Below the pieces are notes generated by a model. That model saw nothing but the letters and a program-made list of their open reading frames with translations. It was not told the DNA's origin and searched no databases. A stretch of 64,000 nt of DNA, from NCBI GenBank assembly GCA_005408345.1, contig SEMN01000170.1, forward strand, positions 682,001 to 746,000. Reading direction: 5' to 3'. The DNA is from Macquaria australasica (taxonomy: Eukaryota > Chordata > Actinopteri > Centrarchiformes > Percichthyidae). Positions 47,858 through 59,800 of this stretch are shown here, in pieces. Position numbers and translations under genes: made by a program. Position 1 is the stretch's first letter; each line of letters begins with the position of its first letter.

Positions 47858-50800
47858 TTACCTCAGCCGTCCACCCATCTTGCCCTTGCCACGACCTTTG
47901 GCACTGAAAGGGTGCAGGAAAAGCACAGCAGACCGTGAGTTTAGCATTCGATTGCAGCCCTCAGCAAATCAATCCACAAAACAGTGAATAGGGTGTATTT
48001 TGGTTTGTACAGAATTAAGGGTAAAAACAGAAGCCCTCCTGTTTTTATCCCTCAAGATCACACAGAAATAATCTTTACCGCAAATATGTGAGGCTTCTTT
48101 TGGCATTGTGATGGTACACAACATAATGTGTCAGACTTGCAGCTGCTTTTCTGACATAAAATAAGTTTTATTTGAACCAAAATTGTAAGAATACAGTACA
48201 GGATTTGTGTCCCTAATGACATTGCAAATAAAAAGACTGTTTCTTTCCTTTAAAGTTTCAAAAGAGTCCGTTTCATGCTCAGATATTTATCAAAATATGC
48301 AGTCATCAATAATTATGCAACTTCTGCGGGGCCGTTTTTTTGCATATCCTTTGTCACATTTTGTGCTGCAGTCGTGTTACAGAGCACTCCTTTAAAATTA
48401 GCATGCAGAAGTTGCCAGAAGCAACATAAATGCAAACTTATAAGCACATTTGAACAAATTAACAGACAATTCCAATGATTGAGATGGGTGGAGAATGATT
48501 GGCCTCAGAGTCAGGGTTGTAGCTAATCTACAGTTTGAGTGTCTGTGTTGTAACATTCAAAGAATGTACTCATGTTATAGTACTCTGTGATCTCTGATCC
48601 ATCCATGTCTATAATGATGGGAAAATGTGAAATGGTCTTTAATATAAATTGTCATAATGTGAGAAGGGTATCTGCTTAGTTCAGTGAAAATTTAGACGAG
48701 ATAGTGATTAATCTAAGAAGGAAATCAAAATGGAGGCCAGCCCATCAGCTCAGTAAATCCACCCAGGGGTTTGTGTACTTACCTCTGGTGGTCCTGGACT
48801 CGGGCAAGAAGCTGGTTAATCTGCAAGGACACACAAACCTTTGCTAAGCATTTTAAAGAACACAGATAGAATACCTGACGTGTCCAGCAGAGGTTGCTAA
48901 CAGGACCCTGGGAACTAGAAAACCCTCTGTATACCCAACATATCATTTACCTTTGACCTCTGAATACAAACGTATAAATCGTGACCTTTAAATATTGATC
49001 TGATGTAGTTTGTCTCAAGTTGAGTAGGTGCCCTAATTACAGCAGAGAAGAACGTTAAAAGGTGGAGTGCATGAAAAATGATTTCTGTGTCTTTTCAGGT
49101 GCTTTTTGTCTGATTTCCATCTTGATTGAGGGATATCTTCCACTTGTTTTGCCATTAGGGACATCACTATTGTAGAACTTGCAGCTAGCTGTGTGTTGGA
49201 TGACTTACATCATATTTCTGTCTTTTGAGTTTCTCACTGAGATCAAACTTCTCAGCCTCCAGCCCCATCAGCCACTGCCACAGCTCGCTGGCCTTCTCCC
49301 TAAACACAAACAGTCAGAGGTCATAATGAGAGCGTATCCACCAATGCCAAATGTAGACGTATATATAAAGAGGGCAATCATTGAGACAATGTTGAAATAA
49401 ACGTGAAACCCTGCACAGCTTTGCCATACTTAAGTTTATCCTCATTCAGGTGATCAATATTGAGAGCCTTCCGGCGATCAGCCAGGATCTTCTTCTTCTT
49501 CTCCCTCTCAGTTTGTTTCTTGCCTCCTCTTCTGTTCTCACCCTGCGTTGGTCAAATAAAGAAGAGACGTGTCAGTGTGACTGAAACAATCAGATCCCCT
49601 GACCTATTGTTGTACTTCTACATCAAGTCAATCAACAGCATTTCTACTTGAGAAGGATTTTTGAGTACTTTTCCTACACCCTGTTCATTATTATGCTTCT
49701 CATTGAAATACTATAAGCCATGAGAAGTTGAATGACCTTTTGTCCGGCACTGTACTGCTGGGTCATGTTCGACAAGGCCTTCTTCTTCTTGAAGTCCTCA
49801 TCTTGCTTCTTCCGCTGCTCCTCCTGCTCCTTACGCTCTTTTTCCTCCTGTATACAGCACAGGTCAGTCATTTAGAGGAGAAACCGATGTCTTGTATGAT
49901 GTAGTGTACATGAGTTAATGTAACACTGAGACCATACCGCAAGTCTGGCCTGCCTCTCCTTCTCCCTCTCTGTCCGGACCCTTTGCTGCTCTGCTCTCTC
50001 AGCACGACGTTTCTCCTATAAAAGAGGCAAACGCGGTGATTCATTGGTGATTTTGACCAAACAGAAACACCACGATTCCTCTTTGACTGACACACTCACA
50101 ATTCTGTTAACGAGGGCGATGAGCTCCTCCTCCTCTTTCTTCCTCTGGATGAAATGAGCCTCGATCAGAGACTGCAGCTCAGACAGATCCTTCTCCTGGC
50201 GCTTCCTGTGGATGTCCTGCCATCAGAAAGACAAATCAGGGTCAGACGTTATTAGAATTTATCTGTTGTGTGTGAAATCTGAACAAAATTGATGTCTCTA
50301 TCAAGAAGGAGGCTTTTAATAAGGTCGACTCACATCAAAATCCACTTTTTCGCCATCAGGGATCTTTGGGGCGGTAATATTTGTCATAAACCTGTTGAAG
50401 TGAACAGTTTATTATTGTATAATATGCCATAAGTGGTGTTTTAACTGCCTAACTAAAGAAGACACTTACTTAGGCTTGGGCTTGGACCCATCTGGGATGA
50501 GGAAAAGAAAATAGAAGCCATTATGAATAAATTCACAAGTGAGTAGCAATTATATATTTAAAATAAAATAAGTAAAAAAAACATTAAAGTGCAGATTTCT
50601 CACCTGTCGTCTCCTCTTGCGCTGATGATCAGGAACATAAATCATTAGTAAAATGTTTGGAAATTAAATGAGAGACAGTATAAAAAAACATGGGCAGATG
50701 CAACTTTCTTACCTTCTTCCTCCCTTCAGAAGATCAGCGTTATTGACAAAAGAATAATTAAAAAAAAAAAAAAAATCATTTGGAAAATCCAAAACAATAT

Positions 50801-50900
50801 TAACATTAAGGATTTTTTTAATCACAATATGAAAATATAAAAGGATTAAGACAAGTACATACTGATATTCCTCCTCCACGACTTCTTCTGTGTCAGACAT
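47858..50900 (-). CDS. tnnt3: Troponin T, fast skeletal type, complete, 12 coding exons
   Basis: Tropomyosin-binding subunit of the thin-filament troponin complex in striated muscle. Coding exons, in transcript order: 50900-50863, 50723-50713, 50621-50604, 50491-50470, 50391-50334, 50216-50100, 50015-49938, 49847-49737, 49542-49430, 49299-49209, 48820-48783, 47903-47858; 741 nt, 246 codons plus stop. Seen: acidic N-terminus from very small exons (11, 18, 22 nt); the block APKIPDGEKVDFDDIHRKR, typical of all troponin T; charged helix about 65-150 (T1); TnI-binding coiled coil about 170-230 containing KLKRQKYD, which is the fast-type sequence where the cardiac form has KFKQQKYE. The C-terminus ends GGRLR instead of the usual GGRWK. 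Position beside a caldesmon/LSP1 gene matches human LSP1-TNNT3. A cardiac (tnnt2) identity is less likely; which teleost tnnt3 copy this is cannot be told. Confidence 0.93.
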
Positions 50901-50917
50901 TTTGTTATGGAAGAGCT
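50901..50917 (-). other. tnnt3: tnnt3 5' UTR part of exon 2
   Basis: A TTTTGCAG acceptor just above 50917 precedes 17 nt of leader and the ATG. This fits the troponin T gene plan, in which exon 1 is non-coding. Confidence 0.65.
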
Positions 50918-51046
50918 CTGCAAAATGGATCCCTATTAGACTATTTTTAGACGGGCAGATATATCTGATCATTAAACAACATAGCAGAGCATGAGATGGC
51001 AACAGTTCAAGCAGTTTACAATGAGTGTCAGTACTGACCCGCATAT

Positions 51047-51492
51047 CTGTGGTCACTGTGGCAGTAATGGAAAAAAGTATTCTGATCTTTTACTGGAGCA
51101 ATATCACAATAAAATACTCTGTTACAAGTTACAAAGTTACAATCTGTTACAAATACAAATCCTGCATTCAAAACAATTATTTAAAAGAACTTACAGAAAC
51201 TGTTAGCGGCAAAAGCAACAAAAGTTCTCCTTTAATTAATGTTGCAAGCTGTAAAAAGTATTTCATGTCAGTATTTTTTTATGTTGAACTACTTATAATC
51301 TGAAAGGTAGCTACTGGTAGTTACTACAGCTGGAATGTAAATTAAAGTGAAATAAAAAGTACATTTCCCTCTGAAATGTAGTGAAGAAGAAGTATAAAGT
51401 AACACAAAATGGAAATACTCAAGTAAAGAACCTCAAATTTGTACTTAAGTACAGTATTCAAATTAATGTACTCAGTTTCTTCCACCTCAGGT
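51047..51492. repeat. Inverted-repeat element (AAGTACATTTACTCAAGTA family), copy 1
   Basis: Left 'aagtattctgatcttttact' and right 'ttgtacttaagtacagtatt...tcttccacc' ends are inverted. The core 'ggtagttactacagctgga' is shared with copies at 54944, 57417, 57833 and 59958. Lies in tnnt3 intron 1. Confidence 0.7.
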
Positions 51493-51901
51493 TATTCATC
51501 TACAAATATTGAATTTATTTTATGTCAGAGCGGTACGTTTATTGTAGGTAATTGTAAATACCAGTCTATGCATTAACAGCAGTACCACTAGTAAGAAGCA
51601 GGTAATCTCAACCTTTGTGTGAGTGGTTATGGATGCAAATCAGTCACATTTGGTGAGAACAGTGGAGAACTCTGTTCTAGAGAGAAAAGACTGAAACAGG
51701 GATGTGAAGACATTTTTGTTACATGTTCAATGTGGCTTTAAGATCTTAGCAGGCAGTGAACACAATAAAAAATGTCTTTTAATCAGTTTCCTCCAACTCA
51801 GGAATCAGTACAACTTTTTTTAAACAGCAATTAATTTCCAGATTTATGACTAACCAAGGCTTTAATTTAAAGTAGCAGTACTGACACAAGAGAGTCCTTA
51901 C

Positions 51902-51980
51902 CTGTGACCCAGACAGAGGGAGCTCAGAGACGAGCGACAGACTTCAGCTCCTTGAAGTTCACAAGCAGGTTGAGCATCAA
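51902..51980 (-). other. tnnt3: Probable tnnt3 non-coding exon 1
   Basis: On the minus strand a consensus donor (CACAG followed by GTAAGG) at 51902/51901 ends a stretch without repeats. It would join the acceptor at 50917 across a 1-kb intron. The 5' limit is approximate. Confidence 0.5.
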
Positions 51981-52007
51981 GGATACATAGTCCAGCCCTT
52001 TTTTCCT

Positions 52008-52056
52008 CATGTGACTGCAGCACCCTATGGCTGCTCAGTCTATTGTTAGACAGCTG
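52008..52056 (-). promoter_or_regulatory. tnnt3: Candidate muscle promoter of tnnt3
   Basis: Just upstream of the proposed exon 1 are an E-box CACATG (52008-52013), an E-box CAGCTG (52051-52056) and between them CTATTGTTAG (52040-52049), one base from the MEF2 consensus. E-box plus MEF2 pairs are usual in fast-muscle promoters. No clear TATA box was seen. Function is inferred. Confidence 0.4.
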
Positions 52057-52278
52057 GACATCAGAGATCTGTCTCAGACGCACACACAAACACAAACATC
52101 CACACACATTCTGCAGGTGCATTCCTGCCCTGGTAAAATGTCATATATCCATTCAAGCTTTCACCAGCCACTCAGGTTTCAACACTCCATAATTTCACAA
52201 GTAGTTAGGAAGGACATGAAGCATTTTTCTCCCCCTAAAATCAAAACAACAGAGCTATAACACTTTTTTTCCTTTTTT

Positions 52279-52284
52279 TTTATT
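52279..52284 (-). terminator. Poly(A) signal AATAAA, possibly for the caldesmon/LSP1 gene
   Basis: AATAAA on the minus strand within an A-rich run, about 1.57 kb after the proposed stop at 53851 and about 0.3 kb before tnnt3 exon 1. It is the first convincing signal between the two genes if a long 3' UTR is accepted. Confidence 0.35.
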
Positions 52285-52797
52285 GCTGAGTACAAACAAT
52301 AATTTCAAACATTCAAACAAAGCAGTCCACCACAACAACACTGAAAGACTCACAATACATTTGGATTCAACTCATGTGCACTGCTGACTGACAGGAACAC
52401 CAGGGTACAATTTAAAGTTAGTTACAGGCATCGTTGAAACAGAGTGCATATTGCCATTGTCTTATAAACCTTAATCGCTGCTGCAATGCAAATAAACTGC
52501 AAAGTTAGTGGCATGTAAACTGATGATAGATAAGCAAGACTGCTACCTGCTTGTTAAATAGTTTTGCATTTAGTCACTGAATAGTTTTTACAGTGGATAC
52601 CCACACACGTATTCATAGACTTTGTTGGTGCTTATATTACATAATATTGTGATTTCTCAACTGACACAAGTCTAAAAGGTAGCAAACCCAGGTGTTGTTG
52701 ACAGAAATGCTGAACTGCTTGCACACTGTGTTACTCTGGCTGCAGTCCTGGGCAGAATGTGACACTGATATTATCTTCTGGTCTGAGGTGGTGGACT

Positions 52798-53237
52798 TAT
52801 TGGGACCAGTTTATAATAAGGCACCCTTTATAAGGGGTTTATAAACTACTACTACTGGTTCTCATTTTCTAACAAGTCAACTAGTCTGCAGTTATAAATG
52901 CTAATGAGTCCTATTTCAGTTCAATATTTTTTCTTTTTAAACGATAACCCAATCCATCCTGTAGATTTTGAGATATTTCACTGGATAAGCAAAACATTTG
53001 ACCTGCTGGTGGCGCTAGATGAAAAGTCAGGGGATCACCAAAGTCATTAGGATTCATTCTCTGGGGACCATGAATGTCTGTACCAAATTTCATGGTAATG
53101 CATCCAAAAGTGAGAGAGAGCCACAACGCTAGTAACCCCAAACCAACTCTTATTAGTGGCTTATTTACCATTAATGAAGTCATTAGTTACTATTTATAAA
53201 CACTCTATAAAGGGTGCCTTATTAGAAAGTGGTACCG
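52798..53237. repeat. MITE with long inverted ends (ATAAGGCACCCTTTATA)
   Basis: The left arm at 52803-52845 and the complement of the right arm at 53195-53236 share 'taataaggcaccctttata' and 'gtttataaac'. It has been opened by another element (about 52950-53110). Confidence 0.75.
52950..53110 (+). repeat. GGTGGCGCTAGATGAAAAGTC-family fragment, nested
   Basis: Shares 'gacctgctggtggcgctaga', 'tcaggggatcaccaaagtca' and 'aatgtctgtaccaaatttca' with 17297-18205. Truncated and inside the 52798-53237 MITE. Confidence 0.8.
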
Positions 53238-53850
53238 ACTTGTGAAATTACTCAGTTATGTACAGGTTAATCACCCAACATCCAGCTCAGTGGCAGTGTA
53301 CTCTAACGATTAAAATGCGAGCTGTGAGATGGACATTAAACAGACTCCTTTATCATATGGAGTCAAAATAGTGACCATCATCCCAAAAAGCAGTGAGTGT
53401 GTATGACAATAAAACACAAATGCTTATTATTGGGTATAAGCTATATGACAATACATCTCAGTGTGGCTTGAAAGCAATATAACATTTAAGCATCCAGACA
53501 GCCATCTGAAATTTGTAGGGGCTAACACTGATTGATTAAACAGATGGATACTACACAATCCATTATCTATTAAGCATTTAACATGTGGTACTTTGTCCTG
53601 AAAACCCTTACTAGGTATGACATATTTGGGGAATTTGGGGACAGTGCAAAAGTTACTCATAAAGATATAGCTGGAAGACTTTGATGCTGGACTCCTTTAA
53701 TGTCACTCATCCTGGTCCCTCGTCTTTTCCTCACTCTGGTGTGAACTTCGCGCGAAATACAGGTTACGCTGAAGGGAAATGGATGCACATACAGTAGCAG
53801 AGCCTTGTGTTTGGTCAGGTAAGGCTTGATTTAAATGGGGATGTCAATGG

Positions 53851-56800
53851 TTAGGGTCTCATGCCTGCTAATAGAGAGAGAGAGATAAACATTAAAGATA
53901 TATTAGTCAATGAATCCATCATTTAAAACTGCATAACTTATCAAAGTTTATTAGGTGTTAAACGAGATTAGTCTCAGGGCTGTTAATCAATGCTTTTACA
54001 TAGATACTTTGCTGTATGTGCATGTGTGTTTGTGCATCAGAGACAGTTCTGCTATTGCTGACATGTACTCTGCAGTCAAAGCCAGGACACTTGCCTGTGT
54101 GATTGAAAGCTATAACTTTGTCATTTGCCCTTTACTTCATTCCTCGGCGGTCTATTTCGGATGAAGAAGTGGGGATGGTTACAAACGAGGATCGCTATTT
54201 AGGGTCGAAGCTGACACTCGACGAACACTTTTCCATTCCTATTGTTCATGCTTTGGCTCACTCCTCGAGGGGCTTGATGTCAGAAGAAATGTGACTTTTG
54301 AACACGAAGAAGAAAGACAGATTTCCTATGCTAACATCATGTTTAATGTCTTTTTTCATGATTAATTCACATTTAAACTGTCCCTACAGACTGTAGGGAT
54401 GCATGTTAGGTCTTTATCATTAGCATTGAGTGAATAAGCCCTGTGATCGAGCCCGATTTGCTGCTTAAACGGTTAGTAATCCTCCCCAGCAGCCAGTTGT
54501 AATGTGAAAATCAAGCAGCTGCACTCTGGTATGCCTAACAGCTCGCCAACACCCTGCGTGGCATTGGACAGCCCAGGTGGCACCGGGTGAACAGTGCACT
54601 GCAAAGACACGACAGCCATCCCAGGACCCTGAAAGGTTCTTTATACTGGGAAACAAGGTCAGGGTGAAGGGTTTTTTTTAAATATAGACCACAGTGCCAC
54701 AGAGCTGCACCAGTGCCCAAAAATCCAGCAGCAGATTTGATTTACAGTGAGCAGCTACTCTGGCACAAAGGAAGGTTAGTGAGTTGTAGTGGTTATGAGT
54801 CCACAGGGGGTTGTAAATCAGTCTTGGCCTGGCCCCCTTGTCCAGAAAATGTTTTGAAGGACAGACACACTTCATCTAAACTCTGCTTCCCCCAGGACTG
54901 ATCACAATAAACCCTGGTTTAACATGCAGTATGTGCACATTTACAGTCAGTGGTGGAGGAAGTATTCCGGTCCTTTAATTAAGGAAAAGTAGAAACACCC
55001 CAACATAAAGATACTTCATTACAAGTAAAGTCCTGCATTCAAAACTTTACACAAGTAAAATAGTTAAGTTTCATCAGCAAAATGTACTTAAAGTAATGTA
55101 GTTTGACATTTTGGGAATATGCTTATTCACTCAGAGTTAGATGAGAAAATCGATACCACTCTCATGTCTGTCCATTCAGTATGAAGATGGAGCCAGTAGC
55201 CCGTTAGCCGCTTAGCTTAGAGTCGTTCATTTCAGTGTTATATCATTATATGCTATATTATTTGATTATTATCACTGATGCATTAACGTACGCAGCATTG
55301 AAATGTTTTAGCTGGTCAAGGTTTAGACTTTAGTATTTAAGTTCATCAAAGGTTTTGTATGTAAACTTTCACTCTGGTGAGTAATTGTAGCTGTCAGATA
55401 AATGTGGTGCAGTAAAAAATACAATATTTAAGTAAATGTACTTGGTTACTGTACATTTAAACACTATTACAGTCACTTAAGAAACTTACCATTAGTGGAA
55501 AACTTGCTCTTGCCTCCAACTGCCACCTGTAAACATGAAGGAATGAAGGAAAAGGGAAGAAATAAAGGAAAGGGGGAAGAAAATGTAATCAAAAAACAGT
55601 AAACCACATATTTAGTATTGCCTAAGCTGATAGTGTTGAAACAATTCCTTATCTTATTCTGGGATTAATTTTGAGTTTGGGTATGTGGACCACAGGATGA
55701 ACAGCTTATGCTTCATTGAAACTAATGGGGATCCTGATAATGAAAATCATATAGAAAGCTTTGTGTGTATCTGTGGATATATCTTAGTGGGAGTGAGAGT
55801 GGTGGAGTGATGTGATGAATATATAACATATTATTTAAAACATGCCATGTCCTTAAAGATGGATGTACTACATCTACTACATTCAGATAATATATGTTAT
55901 TTTATCTGCTGTTAGAAACTTGAAAAAAACATGAAAATATTGAGTTAAATCCTACACCAGAGAGTCTTTGGCTTTAAAAAAATACATCAAACACAGCATT
56001 CAAACATAACCACATGCACTCAACTATGATATCCTCACTGTAATGAAACTATATTGGCATGAAAAAGCTGTGCACAGTGCAGCCAAAACGTCCTGTAACA
56101 ACATATAGATCACATTCATGTATCAAAGCAATCCATGTTCCAAATAAACAACCACATCAGAGCCAAGGAATACTATTTATGTCCTCAAAGCCAGTGTGGG
56201 AACTAATGATAGCGTATAAATAATGTAGTGTATATTACAGTACGTGTGTGAGAAGGGGGAGGAAGGGTATACAGAAATCCACACCAATGGCAGCCATCAC
56301 CTTCATCACATCAAAATCAGTAATTTCAGTTCAGTACAGGAATAGCCCTCAAAGAGAGGGTACAAAAAACATCCTACTTTTAACAAGACAAGATAATTAT
56401 CGTATACTGAAGAATGAGTTAGGGGCTGTATGAAAATTATTAGGATGCGGGAGGGGGTTGACTTTACAAAAAAGAATTGGTATTGGTACAATTAGTTTAT
56501 CATTAAAAACTAAAAGTGCATAAATAATTTAAGATGGTGTCAGCTAATTTAAACTTTAATATAAAACAATAATGGAACAATAATTTTCATACATCCACTA
56601 AAAAATTATGGAATATAATAAAATCTGCATTGTAAAATAGTTAAAAGACCCTCCTCTGTTCCCTTCAGTAAAAAGAAAACAATGCATGACTTCCCCCGTT
56701 TTCTCACCCCCACCTCGCTAATACTTTCCATACAGTCCCTTACTGAAAAATCATGTATACAGATTGTAAGTGAATTATATGTTTACCTTTCGAATTGACT

Positions 56801-59800
56801 GAACTGAGAAAGAAACAACCCCAACAGTGTTGCCAGATTGGACTGACAAAAAGGAGCCCAATCAGAGTCTTAGTTGTAATAAACCGAAATGACATTTGGT
56901 TTTGACGGTCATCAGTTATCGTTAATTGCATGTCGAGCTGAGACAACTGAACTCAGTGCCCTGTCAATCTCAATCCTACTACTCGGCTGAGAGGAAGGAC
57001 AGATTTATTGGAATATAGCCAAACTTTCTGTTGGCTTTCTGTAAAGAAAAAGTAGCCCAATCTGGCAACACTGATCCCAATCATATGTGTGTTGAGACAG
57101 CATGAAAACAGCGTAAACATCACAAAGATCAATCACTCTGTGCCGGTGGAACGTGCATTGAGTGTTGTTGCCACACACCCGTAACTAATTACCTCTTTCA
57201 CCTGTCTATTACTAAATGAAACAAACAAACAGGACCATGTCACTTTAAAGCTTTTAAAACATTAACATCTCCTTCGCAGTAGAGGTGTGTGTGTGTGTTA
57301 CCTTGGCAGGTGCAGAGCCAGAACCCTTCTTGGTTTCCCACAAGCCGCGCTTGTTACCGATGTCACCTGGTTTCACATCCTGTCACAAATAAGACCAACC
57401 ATGACCCTATTAGTCTCATGCAATGGAGAAAGAAGTACTCTGATCTTTTACTTAAGCAAAAGTTCCAACACAACAGTGTAGAAATACTCCGCTACAAGTA
57501 AAAGTCCTGCATTCAATATTTTACTTGAGTAGAAGTACAAAAGTAAAAAAGTATAGATCACTTTATGTTGCAGCTGGTAAAGGTGGGGCTAATTCTAACT
57601 ACTTTGTATACTATAATCTATAATAATACCTCAGAACATATTTATTGATTATATTTTGTATTTATAATCGCAATCTGCAAAGTAACTAATAACTAAAGCT
57701 CTAAAATAAATATAGTGAAGCAGAAATATAAAGTAACATCAAATGGAAAAGTACAGAGCAAATACCTCAACATTGCATTTAAGTACTGTACAGTACTTGA
57801 GTAAATGTACTTAGTTACATTCTACCACTGCAGAAGTATTATCAGCAACATGTACTTAAAGTCTTAAAAGCAGTTATTCTCATTCTTTAGGAAAAGTATT
57901 TCTGTGAGTGATATATTATTATATATGACATGATTAGATTGTTAATACTTTGATGATGAATGAATGAGTAACAAGCATTTTACTGTTACTAGTATTAACT
58001 ACTTTATATACTGCTAGGTAATTAAATCCAGCGGTGCCCAACCTATGGGTACAGCCCCCTCCAAAGGGCCACAAGATAAATTTCAGTGGTTGAGGGATGT
58101 TTAATGGGGCAGGAAAGAAGAAAAAACAAAATACTACTAGAAAAAGTTCAATTTTTGGATAATTTTATCTCTTTGGGGCTCAAACGGTTATCTAAATAAC
58201 AACTAGACACTGCTTTTTTGTAAGAAGTCATAAGGCAAAAATGTTGGGAACCACTGGTTTAATCTTATGCATTGTATTGTATTTTATAAGCTTAACATAT
58301 GTTTTTTATGCATAGTACAGTACTGGAGTATATGTACTTAATTACTTTTCACCACTGGCCTTATGCAATTATGCTTCTAACTTTTAGTGGAAGTTATGGT
58401 GAAATGTGTGCAAAATGGTACCTTTACCAGATTGAAGAGTAGACAAATAACAGCAGGAAAAGTTTGAGTGAGGAAAGCTGAGAAAAGGATTGCAATTGCA
58501 ATGGGGAAAGAAAGGCAGAAGAGAATTAAACAACACAGTAAACATACAAAAGAGAATACAGAAGTATAGTAATACTGACATGCATTAGACTGCTGTACAG
58601 CTTCGTCCCATCAGGGGGAGGTGTTGCTGTATAAGTAAGGGCAAGGTTATAACTTCCCTGGCCAAGACGCTTGACACTAAAGATATCTCGCTCATAAATT
58701 TCCCCTTAGAACAATGTCACACGTCATCCAGCAAGGCTACTGCATGTGGACATAGTGTAATGTCTCCAGAAGACCTGGTAAGATTAGCAGCTGGTGTCCT
58801 ACTTTAAGAAAAGGACACAGTGTCTACCAAGTACCCGGTTACAAACGACCTCACCCCACTCATAATAAATAAACCAGATTCATCATTCAAGATCTACTTA
58901 GTTGTTGGCTGTTGTTGTCAGCGTTGTGAAACAGGATAATAATGTCTCTGTATGTGACAAACGTGAAGGGAGATGACCTTTTACCCTTGCCTGAAGGAGA
59001 CTTTAAATATGGAGTCACGGTGAGGTTGAAATGTATTGTTTTTTGGCTTAAAGTGAGTAAAATACAAAACAAACTAAAACTGAGATCACTGTTTGAAAGT
59101 ACTGTATGGTTTATGAGCTGTAATATAATCTTGAAATACCTACAGAGACCAAAGTGATTGATGTATAGAGTGTAAAAACGGCTGTGCAAGGAAGCACGTT
59201 GGCATTCAGCCACCTGACACATAACTGCTGCTCAGTGCTTTGTGGTTGGCAACAATGGGAAGAAATATTCTTCTTCCATCCATTGATTTCCCACAGATTT
59301 TGGCTTGAATACATATATTAAAAGAGGGTTATGGGGGCTTTGGTAGCAGATGTTGTGAAGTAAACTGTCCATGTGGTGTCACTAGACTCCAGACAGCAAC
59401 TTTGTCCAGTCTCGGAGCTCGGATATAACGGCTGCAGCCAACAAAAGACTGGCATGTTGATGTGCAAATGAGCACATTAGCGTGTATAGAATATCAAGGG
59501 ATTACCCTATTGAAGTAACACTGGTGTGGGGTTTATCAGGCCTTACTGCTGGCTTTGCTGCTGCCGGTGATGCTGCTGCTGCTGCTGGTTCAGGTGCTGC
59601 TGTCTTCTCCGCCTCTGCAGGCTTTGCCATCCAACTGTTGACACGTCCGGCCACACCTCCTTTGATGCTGGTCACATCCTGAGAAAAGTGACATCTCAAA
59701 TATTCTATCACATATCAGTCAGTCTCTCTATCCGTCCCTCTTTCTCTCTTGCTCTTTCTTACCTTGTTGGCAGGGGCTGGACTTTCAGAGGAGCTGCCAA

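Noticed and set aside
47858..50900. Cardiac troponin T (tnnt2) instead of fast skeletal
   Set aside because: The start MSDTEEVVEEEY looks cardiac-like, but the coiled-coil sequence KLKRQKYD and the neighbouring LSP1-type gene fit tnnt3. The tnnt2 neighbour would be lad1.
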